Shown here: in pieces, positions 18,837-26,767 of the stretch
How positions within the stretch are numbered: the stretch's first letter is position 1
How the letters are laid out: each line of letters starts with the position of its first letter
Origin: Rubritalea squalenifaciens DSM 18772
Lineage (GTDB): Bacteria; Verrucomicrobiota; Verrucomicrobiia; Verrucomicrobiales; Akkermansiaceae
Reading direction: 5' to 3'
NCBI RefSeq assembly: GCF_900141815.1
Contig: NZ_FQYR01000003.1
Coordinates: 496,001 to 560,000, forward strand
Length of the DNA stretch: 64,000 nucleotides
Notes under the pieces: generated by a model
Told to the model about the DNA's origin: nothing
The model's database searches: none
Seen by the model: only the letters and a program-made list of their open reading frames with translations
Made by a program: the position numbers and the translations under genes

Positions 18837-19934
18837 ATGAAATTCACGATATCCAAGCAGTCTTTTTTAGATGCGCTTCAACAAGTACAACACGTTGTAA
18901 GTAATCGTACTACCTTGCCGATTCTTTCCAACGTTTTGATCGAGGCCGCTGACGGCAAGCTCAAGCTGACTACCACTGACTTGGACGTCGGTGTGAGTGG
19001 CTCTGTGGAGGCGAACATTGAGAAGGAGGGCTCTACCACTCTTCCTGTAAAACGCCTTGTCAGTATTGTTCGTGAGCTTCCGGCTGAAAACGTTGAGGTA
19101 TCTGTAGATGCTAAGAATCATGCCAGCATCAAGTCTGGTCCATCATTCTTCAAAATCATCGGTCTTGGTGAAGATGAGTTCCCACCGCTGCCAAAATTTG
19201 AAGATGCCAAGGAATACAAGATTGCCCAGGCGGTCATGAAGGATTCCTTGAAGAAGACCTCCTACGCCATCTCCACAGATGAGACACGTTATGTACTCAA
19301 TGGTATCTTTACTTCCTTCAAGGATGGTAAGATGACACTCGTAGCCACAGATGGTCGCCGTCTTGCGATGGTAGAAAACGATCTTGAGTTCCCAAGCAGC
19401 AACGAGGCAGATGTGATTATTCCATCCAAGGCTGTTCAAGAGCTTCAGCGCTTGCTCAGTGATGAAGGTGACGTGGTGGTCAAGCTAACTGACTCACAGA
19501 TTGCTTTTGAGATCAATGGCAGCTTACTAGTATCCAAACTCATCGAAGGTAACTATCCTAACTACCGTCAGGTAATTCCAGGCAACACCACCGAGCGGGT
19601 ACAGGTTGGGCGTGAAGCTTTCTTAGAAACCATTCGCCGAGTCTCACTCTTGGCCTCAGACAAGTCTAATTCCGTGAAGCTTGCATTTGGTCCTAACTAT
19701 GTGGATCTGATGGCAAATTCTCAGGATATCGGTGAAGCGAGTGAGAAGATTGACATCTCCTACGATGGCAAGGAATTCGCGATTGCCTTCAACCCTGAGT
19801 TCCTCATGGCTCCACTGAAGAACCTCACGACTGAGGATGTCTACCTTGATCTCATTGATGAAATGAGCCCAGGCGTTGTCCGTATCGATGGTTCTTTCCT
19901 TTATGTGATCATGCCAATGCGCGTGACTAACTAA
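18837..19934 (+). CDS. dnaN: DNA polymerase III beta sliding clamp
   Basis: 365-aa ring-clamp subunit that tethers DNA polymerase III to DNA. It has three repeated clamp domains: N-terminal MKFTISKQSFLDALQQVQ and VSNRTTLPILSNVLIEA, the central DETRYVLNGIF and ATDGRRLAMVE, and the C-terminal VYLDLIDEMSPGVVRIDG ending in YVIMPMRV, the hydrophobic partner-binding pocket region. Length is typical. The ATG follows CATTTCTT with no Shine-Dalgarno motif. Located downstream of dnaA, the usual order near an origin. Confidence 0.98.
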   Translation: MKFTISKQSFLDALQQVQHVVSNRTTLPILSNVLIEAADGKLKLTTTDLDVGVSGSVEANIEKEGSTTLPVKRLVSIVRELPAENVEVSVDAKNHASIKSGPSFFKIIGLGEDEFPPLPKFEDAKEYKIAQAVMKDSLKKTSYAISTDETRYVLNGIFTSFKDGKMTLVATDGRRLAMVENDLEFPSSNEADVIIPSKAVQELQRLLSDEGDVVVKLTDSQIAFEINGSLLVSKLIEGNYPNYRQVIPGNTTERVQVGREAFLETIRRVSLLASDKSNSVKLAFGPNYVDLMANSQDIGEASEKIDISYDGKEFAIAFNPEFLMAPLKNLTTEDVYLDLIDEMSPGVVRIDGSFLYVIMPMRVTN

Positions 19935-19959
19935 GCTGAATTCAGCAAGAGATTTGATC

Positions 19960-20000
19960 AATGCCGTCATGGTTTTCCGTGGCGGCATTTTCTTTTATTT
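19960..20000 (+). terminator. Terminator of dnaN
   Basis: Stem AATGCCG/CGGCATT extended inward by wobble pairs, followed by a T-rich tract (TTTTCTTTTATTT). It starts 26 bp after the dnaN stop. Confidence 0.8.
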
Positions 20001-20027
20001 ATTGTCGGATCAGCTTATAGAAGCGGG

Positions 20028-20501
20028 ATGGAACTTCTTCTGATTAGACACGGAAAGGCTGAGGATCATGGGCATCCTGGAGGAGATGGTCAAAGAGCTC
20101 TCACAGAGAAAGGCTGGAAACAGGCTCGCTCTGTCGGCATGTTTTTGAAGAAGAATGATCTGGTGCCAGAGCTAAACCTAACGAGCCCCTTGCTAAGAGC
20201 TCGTGAGACTGCAGAAGGTGTGGCCGAGATGAGTAACTCTCCGGAACCTATTGTTCAGCCATGGTTAGCTTGCGGCATGAGGCCAGAGGAGGCATTGCAG
20301 GAGCTCGTAGCTTACCAAGAGTTTCAGCGGGTAGCTATCTACGGGCATGAACCAGATTTCTCGTACTTGGCTAATTCTCTGTTAGGCAGCAGAGGGGAGG
20401 GAGTGGAGGTCAAGAAAGCGAGTATTCTCTGGTTTGATGGAGTCTATCCTCCACGTCTAGGCGCTTGCTTGCGCTTACTCTTGCCGCCACAGTTTATTTG
20501 A
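20028..20501 (+). CDS. sixA: SixA-type phosphohistidine phosphatase
   Basis: 157-aa member of the histidine phosphatase superfamily. The catalytic RHG appears as LLIRHGKAE at residues 4-12. TSPLLRARETAE holds the second conserved Arg, and the phosphate-pocket His is in IYGHEPDFS. Short length and no cap domain fit the SixA subgroup, which dephosphorylates phosphohistidine in phosphorelay or PTS proteins. It is convergent with the pseudo-PBP gene, overlapping it by 8 bp at their 3' ends. The partner protein is unknown. Confidence 0.87.
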   Translation: MELLLIRHGKAEDHGHPGGDGQRALTEKGWKQARSVGMFLKKNDLVPELNLTSPLLRARETAEGVAEMSNSPEPIVQPWLACGMRPEEALQELVAYQEFQRVAIYGHEPDFSYLANSLLGSRGEGVEVKKASILWFDGVYPPRLGACLRLLLPPQFI

Positions 20502-22137
20502 GCCACTGAGTGATAAGCTCATTCATTTCTGAGAGCAATTGTTTCCTGTTAGGAATATCACGGGGGATATCATAGCCGACCCAAATCACGGCTGTCTGTG
20601 CTTTGTTTGTAGCCATGACCCATAAGGATCTCTTGGATGTTGAAGAAGATGTGTAGCGGTAGACCTTGCCTTGCTTACTGAGAAGCTTCAGGCACTCCGC
20701 CGAATTACCAGCTTCGACGACCTGTACGGACTCTGGACTATTCTTGAAAATAGTAAGATCCTTAGCAGTCTTGATGTCTTTAATGAAGTGAGTCTGCGGT
20801 CTTGAGCCTTCGTTTCCAATCACGGAGAAGGCTGTCACCGCTTGAAGCGGGGAGACGAGTACGCTGCCATTGTAGATGTCTGACTCTAGGAAGATCCCGT
20901 TGAGTCCTAGCCTTTTAGCAATGCTGATGGTTTCCTTCTTGCCGATTTGCTTCCCTGTCTTAACTGGTTGATTCTTGATAGGTAACTGTCGTCGTTCAAG
21001 TGCGGCCAAATAGATGAAAGGGGTGAAGGCGTCTCCCAGTTCAGTTTTGCCTTTCAGAGCGATATTGAACTGATGTGTCCGGTAGTCGCGTCCACCAACG
21101 ATGCTGAGGATGGCACCGGTCTTGTTATCGATGATGATGGAGGCGGCTTGTAGATCCGGAGTCTCGGCGACCAGCGAAGTGATGCTCTTCTCGCAGGAAG
21201 TCTGAAGCTTTGCATCAATAGTCGTAGCCACTTTCAGCCCACCTTCGGTGATCTTTTGCTCGTCGATGATGGTGCTCAGGTGACTGATGATGGCGCCTTG
21301 AGCGTAGTTTCGGGCACTAATTTCATCGTTTTTTTTTGAAATTTTTAAGGGCGCTTTCATCGCCGCCTCAGCTTGATCCTGAGTGATTTTCCCAATGTCC
21401 ACCATGCGGGCCAATACCTGGTTTCGTTGCTCAATGGCAGCCTGCAGGTTGTTGTGAGGATTAAAAATATGCGGCCCGCGTATGATGCCAACAATCATAG
21501 CGCACTGACCCAAATCCAGTTCGCTGGTGGGGACGCCGAAATAGTGCTGCGCTGCTTCTTCAATGCTGTAGCAACCTTCACCGAAATAAATCCGGTTGAG
21601 GTAGTAGGACATGATCTCGTCCTTGTCGTATTTTGCTTCGATTCGTAGAGTCAGGGCAATCTCTAGCAGCTTCCGTTGAAGGGATTTTTCCCTGATTTCA
21701 TAAGTGTTTCGGGCGAGCTGCATGGTCAGGGTTGAAGCACCCTGGGTAAAAGAGAGGTCTTTGATATTCCTTACCGTTGCTCTTCCCAACCCGTAGAAAT
21801 CGACCCCACAGTGCTCGAAGAAGCGGCTGTCCTCACGGGCGAGCAGGGCGTTCTTGAGATCCTCCGGTAAATCCTCATAGGTTGCGATTTTGTTTGAGGC
21901 GTTGCCGAGTACTGCCAGTTCCTCACCATGGGCATCGAGTAGCACGCTGTGTTGATCTAGATTGGCTACTTCATCGAGATCAAATTGAGACGCCTTGTAG
22001 TAGAAATAGGAAGCGATTGCCAAAAAAGCAACCAGACCAACGAGGAAGAGTCTGAAGCATACGTTGATGCATACTTTCAGCCATTCGGGTATCCAGCGAG
22101 GGAGGCGTGATTTCTTCTTTGTTGGTTTCCAGGACAT
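20494..22137 (-). CDS. Class A PBP homologue: intact glycosyltransferase, inactivated transpeptidase
   Basis: 547-aa bitopic membrane protein. Residues 21-48 form the N-terminal anchor. The GT51 peptidoglycan glycosyltransferase domain is intact: AREDSRFFEH with catalytic Glu102, GASTLTMQLARN at 133-144, and DEIMSYYLNRIYFG. The transpeptidase domain that follows is degenerate. The SxxK block that reads GSVFKPFVY in the neighbouring paralogue reads GDAFTPFIY here, so Ser is Asp369 and Lys is Thr372. No SxN or KTG box is recognisable, and the domain is short. It should polymerise glycan strands but not crosslink them or bind penicillin covalently. It lies 15 bp downstream of the full PBP, probably in the same operon. 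Whether it is a regulator or an alternative polymerase is inference. Confidence 0.9.
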   Translation of the reverse strand: MSWKPTKKKSRLPRWIPEWLKVCINVCFRLFLVGLVAFLAIASYFYYKASQFDLDEVANLDQHSVLLDAHGEELAVLGNASNKIATYEDLPEDLKNALLAREDSRFFEHCGVDFYGLGRATVRNIKDLSFTQGASTLTMQLARNTYEIREKSLQRKLLEIALTLRIEAKYDKDEIMSYYLNRIYFGEGCYSIEEAAQHYFGVPTSELDLGQCAMIVGIIRGPHIFNPHNNLQAAIEQRNQVLARMVDIGKITQDQAEAAMKAPLKISKKNDEISARNYAQGAIISHLSTIIDEQKITEGGLKVATTIDAKLQTSCEKSITSLVAETPDLQAASIIIDNKTGAILSIVGGRDYRTHQFNIALKGKTELGDAFTPFIYLAALERRQLPIKNQPVKTGKQIGKKETISIAKRLGLNGIFLESDIYNGSVLVSPLQAVTAFSVIGNEGSRPQTHFIKDIKTAKDLTIFKNSPESVQVVEAGNSAECLKLLSKQGKVYRYTSSSTSKRSLWVMATNKAQTAVIWVGYDIPRDIPNRKQLLSEMNELITQWLK

Positions 22138-22152
22138 GGATTAATGGGAGAT

Positions 22153-24435
22153 TCATCGAACTGGAATAGCTCGCGAAGGTCTCTGACCTTCTTGGACAGG
22201 AACCGCCCGGGAGGGGGGAGCTGGTACAGCGCTTTCTTGGATGATTTGTGCGCGTACGGGGTGGTTATCGCAAGTATGTTTTGGAATTAAATCAACGGGG
22301 ATTGCTGCATTGTAGGCTGAGTGATGTGCCTCGCACCCTTGGGTGGCCAATTGCGAGGTGAAGCGGCACAGTCGCACACTTTGCATGGGGATGTTTGGTT
22401 TGAGGCTCTCAGCGGGGTATCCCAAGTCCTTGGCTTTCTTCATGACCTTTGCCCAGATGGGAAGCGCCAGAGTGGAGCCATAGCCACGGTTGATGGTTTT
22501 GGTGTTGTCATCCATCCCCACCCATACAGCACAGGTAAGAGAGGAGGTGTATCCGGCAAACCATGCGTCACGGTAATTATCAGTCGTTCCAGTCTTGCCA
22601 CCACATACCTCTTTGTAATCTAGAGCTGAACGCAGTCTGCTGGCAGTTCCGCGGCTGGTCACTTCCTGCAGAGTATTGGACACAGAGGTAGCTGCTCCTT
22701 GTTTTGCTGCAGACCATGATATAGTTCCAGATCCAGGATAGACGACATTACCTTCACTATCCTTGATTTCTGAGATGATAAACGGGCGGACGACTTTTCC
22801 TTGGTTCGGAAATACCGTGTAGGCTTTGGCTACCTCCCAAGGTGAAGCTTCAAAGGTGCCTAAATACGTGGCAGGGCTGGGGGGAATCTTTCCTGTGAAG
22901 CCTACAGATCGGGCTGTCTCGATGACTTGGTCAATACCACAATAGTCCCCAATACGCACTGAGGAGGTGTTCCTGGAGCGGGCTAAGGCCTCCTGTACCA
23001 TCATGAGCGTTTTGTAAGTTCCGTCAGAGTTGTTAGGGGACCAGCTACGGGGAGCACCCTGGATTTCACCTGGCTGAATTCTACTGTCTCGTACCCAGGC
23101 TCCAGGATGGAGGCCCTTATCAAAAGCTGTCATGTAGACGAATGGTTTGAAGACGGATCCAATCTGGCGTTTTCCGTGCAGGGCCCGGTTGTACTTTGAT
23201 TCGTCAGCATTGCGGCCACCAACTAGCGCCAATACTGCACCGGTGCGATTATCCAGGCAGACCAAGGCGCCTTGGATGTACTTGGGAGCCTGTTGGGTCT
23301 TAGCGTAACGGGAAAGGTACTGTGCTCTGGTCTGGTGGTGGTAGCTAGGGTCTTTTTCAGCTTCCTTGAGACGGGCTTCAATAGCGAGCTCTGCAGCTTT
23401 TTGAAGTTCAGGGTTAATGGTGGTTTTGATATGTAGGCCACCCATCTCAATTTCCTGCTCTTCCAAAATGATATCTAGGTCACGACGAATGGCGTCCATG
23501 GCATAAGAGTCATGAGTGATCCGGCGGGATACAGGGCGTATTTTTACTTTCTCGTTTTTAGCTTCTTCGGCTTCAGCCTCAGTGATGAACTTGTAATGAA
23601 CCATTCTCTTCAGAGTCGTGTCTCTCTGGTCGATGGCCTTCTGAAGGTCGACGAATGGAGAGAAGGTGTTAGGGCCTCTGATAATGCCTGCCAACAGAGT
23701 AGATTCAGATAGTGTGAGCTCTGAAGCTGGCTTTTCAAAGTAGGTCCTTGCAGCGGCTTCGATACCGCGAATGGAGTGCCCCCAAAAAATCCGGTTCATG
23801 TAATGCTCCAGGATCTGGTCTTTTTTGTAATTGGCTTCAATGCGAAAGGCGATGGCCATTTCCAAAAGTTTGCCGTCGATGCTCTTGCCGTTATAGGCAT
23901 AGGAATTGTCGACCAGCTGCATGGTGAGTGTGGATGCACCTTCCATTTTTTTCTGAGTCACATTACGAAACACGGCTCTTCCTAGGCTACGAATGTCAAT
24001 GGCGCCATGGTCGTAAAATCGGGCGTCTTCACGGGCGATCAGGGCCTTTTTAAACCAAGGAGAAACCTCGTCGATACTGACCATGAGGCGATTGTCTCCG
24101 TGCAGTTTACCAATTTCGGTGACTCCGTCTTGGGCATAGACGATGGAGCGAGCTGGCATCTGCGTGATCTTTTCTGGATCATACTTGCTGGAATGTGCAC
24201 GAGCTCCATAAAAGATGACGACGGCACAAAAGATGAAAAAACCAATCCACAATGAGCCCAGTGCGATACGGGCTGGCCAGCGAACGATAGTCGGCCACTT
24301 GGCGGTGACCTTACCAATAGCTAGAAAGGGAGCAAAGGCGACACGGAAGGCGAGAGACCTTTGAGATGACTTTTTCACTCTCTTGGCGTTTGATTTCCTG
24401 GCGGCTTTTTTAGCTGTCTTTTTCTTGGCTGGCAT
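22153..24435 (-). CDS. Class A penicillin-binding protein (PBP1A-type)
   Basis: 760-aa bifunctional peptidoglycan synthase. A lysine-rich cytoplasmic head (MPAKKKTAKKAARKSNAKR) precedes one membrane helix (about 55-80). The GT51 domain has REDARFYDHGAIDIRSLG, GASTLTMQL and YMNRIFWG. The transpeptidase has all catalytic boxes: GSVFKPFVY (Ser427), SRNTSS and GGKTGTTDNYRDAWFAGY. The C-terminal tail carries a short repeat (PSRAVPVQ, PSRAIPVR). The start is uncertain: ATG at 24435 is used because MPAKKK resembles family N termini, but an ATG at 24468, preceded by AAAGGG, is equally possible. The gene lies upstream of a degenerate paralogue. Confidence 0.95.
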   Translation of the reverse strand: MPAKKKTAKKAARKSNAKRVKKSSQRSLAFRVAFAPFLAIGKVTAKWPTIVRWPARIALGSLWIGFFIFCAVVIFYGARAHSSKYDPEKITQMPARSIVYAQDGVTEIGKLHGDNRLMVSIDEVSPWFKKALIAREDARFYDHGAIDIRSLGRAVFRNVTQKKMEGASTLTMQLVDNSYAYNGKSIDGKLLEMAIAFRIEANYKKDQILEHYMNRIFWGHSIRGIEAAARTYFEKPASELTLSESTLLAGIIRGPNTFSPFVDLQKAIDQRDTTLKRMVHYKFITEAEAEEAKNEKVKIRPVSRRITHDSYAMDAIRRDLDIILEEQEIEMGGLHIKTTINPELQKAAELAIEARLKEAEKDPSYHHQTRAQYLSRYAKTQQAPKYIQGALVCLDNRTGAVLALVGGRNADESKYNRALHGKRQIGSVFKPFVYMTAFDKGLHPGAWVRDSRIQPGEIQGAPRSWSPNNSDGTYKTLMMVQEALARSRNTSSVRIGDYCGIDQVIETARSVGFTGKIPPSPATYLGTFEASPWEVAKAYTVFPNQGKVVRPFIISEIKDSEGNVVYPGSGTISWSAAKQGAATSVSNTLQEVTSRGTASRLRSALDYKEVCGGKTGTTDNYRDAWFAGYTSSLTCAVWVGMDDNTKTINRGYGSTLALPIWAKVMKKAKDLGYPAESLKPNIPMQSVRLCRFTSQLATQGCEAHHSAYNAAIPVDLIPKHTCDNHPVRAQIIQESAVPAPPSRAVPVQEGQRPSRAIPVR

Positions 24436-24574
24436 AGTGAATGTTTCCGCAGTTCGCAATCTGGACATCTTTTGCCCTTTATTTTGAATACGTTGCCATT
24501 CCTGCACGTCATATCCATAAAATGAGACAAAAAGTAGGTTGCGGTTTCGCTGAACGGTTGCAAAGATAAGTCAT

Positions 24575-25582
24575 ATGCGTGCATTCACCAGATTTTTTAC
24601 ACCAGTATTAGGATGCATGATCTCACTGCAGTTAGTTACAGTGAGTTATGCACAGGATTCGGTTTCTGAAATTCACTCCTTGCAGGATCTTAAGTCCCTG
24701 GAGCAGGAGATTCAGTCAGTAGTGGCTAAGGTTCAGCCGGCTACGGTGTCACTCGCGGCGAACAGGACGGGAGCCTGGGGGAGTGGCGTGGTGGTGAGTG
24801 AAGACGGCCTGATCCTCACGGCTGCGCATGTGGTGCAAGGGACGCCGGAGATGATCGTCATCTTTCCCGATGGTACCGAGAAAGAGGGGAAGGTGCTGGG
24901 GGCGAACCGCACGAAGGATATAGCGATGGTGCAGATCACCCAGCCGGGCAGCTATCCATTTGCCAAGACAGGCAATTCAGATGAGCTAAAGGTGGGTAAC
25001 TTTGTCGTGGCGATGGGTCATGCTGGTGGCTATGACGCTCTGCGTAAGCCTCCTGTACGGTTTGGGCGCATTGTCTCCAGAAACCCCAATGGTTTTATCT
25101 CCTCAGATTGTACGCTCATCGGTGGTGATTCTGGAGGTCCTTTATTTGACATGAAGGGGAATGTAGTCGGAATCAACTCTTCGATCGGTTATGATTTTAA
25201 AGCAAACAACCATGCAGGCATCAGTGGATTGCTCGCGGATTGGGATCGCTTGAAGAAAGGCGACACTTGGGGAGACCTGAGAGCCAACCCTCTAGCGAAC
25301 CCGGACAGCCCGGTAATGGGTTTCTCAATCGGTGGTGAGCTGGATGGTGGTATCATGGCTGAGGCTATTCTGCCAGATGGGCCTGCCGATTTGGCTGGCA
25401 TGAAGCCTAATGATGTCATTCGAGCCATCAATGGTCAGAGAGTGAAGTCTGGTAAGGCTTTGCTCATTGAACTGAATCGATACAGACCGGGCCAAACCAT
25501 TAAGGTGCGCGTGAAAAGAGGGAATGAATCACGTGATCTGGACCTCAAACTAGTAAAACGTGGCGACTTTTACACAGAATAA
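24575..25582 (+). CDS. HtrA/DegP-like periplasmic serine protease with one PDZ domain
   Basis: 335-aa exported protease. Signal peptide MRAFTRFFTPVLGCMISLQL ending near SYAQ. The chymotrypsin-fold domain has a complete triad: His85 in LTAAHVV, Asp115 in TKDIAMV, Ser186 in GGDSGGPL. A single PDZ domain follows (about 245-330), with GFSIGGELDGGIMAE and GPADLAGMKPNDVIRAINGQ. It would degrade or sense misfolded envelope proteins. The next gene starts 6 bp later and encodes a related protein with an altered active site. Divergent from the PBP gene. Confidence 0.93.
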   Translation: MRAFTRFFTPVLGCMISLQLVTVSYAQDSVSEIHSLQDLKSLEQEIQSVVAKVQPATVSLAANRTGAWGSGVVVSEDGLILTAAHVVQGTPEMIVIFPDGTEKEGKVLGANRTKDIAMVQITQPGSYPFAKTGNSDELKVGNFVVAMGHAGGYDALRKPPVRFGRIVSRNPNGFISSDCTLIGGDSGGPLFDMKGNVVGINSSIGYDFKANNHAGISGLLADWDRLKKGDTWGDLRANPLANPDSPVMGFSIGGELDGGIMAEAILPDGPADLAGMKPNDVIRAINGQRVKSGKALLIELNRYRPGQTIKVRVKRGNESRDLDLKLVKRGDFYTE

Positions 25583-25588
25583 ATTCAA

Positions 25589-26767
25589 ATGATCTACGAT
25601 ATGAATAAAGGAATTATGATACTCGGTATTGTAGGGAGCCTTTGTTCCCCGCTATACGCACAAGGTGGTTACGGTAAGGTCGGCTTACCCTTTTTACGCG
25701 AACGTGATGCTCAGGTGTTAGACGTTCAGGCTGCCAGCTTCTATAAGGCTGTGGAGCCACTAGCTGACAAAACACGGAAGCATGCTGTCTATGTGGAGTA
25801 CCGTGATCGTGTGATCACTCTGGGCACAGTGACTACAGAGGGAATCGTGACGAAATGGAGTGAGATCAAACCGTTTGCCTCGGAGCTTTTCATCGTAGGA
25901 CATGATGGTGTTAGGCGGGGCGTTGTCGTAAAAGCGATTTATAACAATTACGACATTGCAGTATTGGCTTACAATGGAAGCTTGCCTGCTGTCAGCCTCG
26001 AGAATCCTAAGGATCCATCAGTTGGATCATTTATCTATTTATCTGGTCCAGGAAAGGGCGCTCACGGTTTTGGTGTCGTGAGTGTTCAAGCCCGTAGTCT
26101 GCGGGAGCAAGACAAGGCTTTCCTAGGTGTACGTATGGATGTCAATCCTGTGACGAACGGCGGTGTCCGTTTGCAGAATATAGAGCCTGATACAGCTGCC
26201 CAAAAAGCCGGGCTTGAAGCTGGTGATGTGGTTCTCAAGGTAGGCGACCGTGAGGTCAATGGCATGATCGAGATGGGTAACTTGTTACAGCGTTTCAAGC
26301 CTGGGGACACGGTGAATCTGACTATTCGGAGGAATGCGGAACCTTTCGTGGCCGAAGTCACTTTGGGAGCACGTCCGCAGTTCAGACGCATTAGTCCAGA
26401 AAGAATGAACCGCATGAGAAGTATGGGTGGCAGTGTCAATGATGTGGCTGATGGCTTCCCTGATGTGCTCCAGTCTGACATGCAAATCGAAGCTAGGGAG
26501 AGTGGAGGTCCGGTATTTGATCTCGATGGAAATTATGTGGGGACTGTTGTCGCCCGAAGCAGCCGAATCAAAACTTACATCATTCCTGCCGCCGATTTGT
26601 CTAATCTGCTTAAGTCAAATCCAGACTACGAAGCTCAGATTGAAGTCTCCAAGCCAGAGCATGTAGCCAATGTTCCAGAAGAGGCTCCCGAGGCCGTGAA
26701 TAAAGTACAGCGTACTCAATCTTTGCTGGAGAAACTACAGCGGCGTATAGAGGATATTGAGCGCTAG
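25589..26767 (+). CDS. HtrA-related pseudo-protease with PDZ inserted between barrel halves
   Basis: 392-aa exported protein; signal peptide MNKGIMILGIVGSLCSPLYA. The N-terminal part (about 60-165) resembles the first barrel of HtrA: GTVTTEGIVTKWSEI aligns with the GSGVVVSEDGLILTAAHVV block but the catalytic His is missing (about Ser91). NNYDIAVLAY keeps the Asp (Asp122). A PDZ domain follows (about 176-262, NIEPDTAAQKAGLEAGDVV). Only after that comes ARESGGPVFDLDGN (Ser305), the equivalent of GDSGGPLFDMKGN. So the PDZ sits between the Asp and Ser halves rather than at the end. A short coiled coil closes the protein (KVQRTQSLLEKLQRRIEDIE). It is probably inactive as a protease and may act as partner or adaptor of the preceding protease. 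The 3' end overlaps the convergent RND gene by 4 bp. Confidence 0.85.
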   Translation: MIYDMNKGIMILGIVGSLCSPLYAQGGYGKVGLPFLRERDAQVLDVQAASFYKAVEPLADKTRKHAVYVEYRDRVITLGTVTTEGIVTKWSEIKPFASELFIVGHDGVRRGVVVKAIYNNYDIAVLAYNGSLPAVSLENPKDPSVGSFIYLSGPGKGAHGFGVVSVQARSLREQDKAFLGVRMDVNPVTNGGVRLQNIEPDTAAQKAGLEAGDVVLKVGDREVNGMIEMGNLLQRFKPGDTVNLTIRRNAEPFVAEVTLGARPQFRRISPERMNRMRSMGGSVNDVADGFPDVLQSDMQIEARESGGPVFDLDGNYVGTVVARSSRIKTYIIPAADLSNLLKSNPDYEAQIEVSKPEHVANVPEEAPEAVNKVQRTQSLLEKLQRRIEDIER

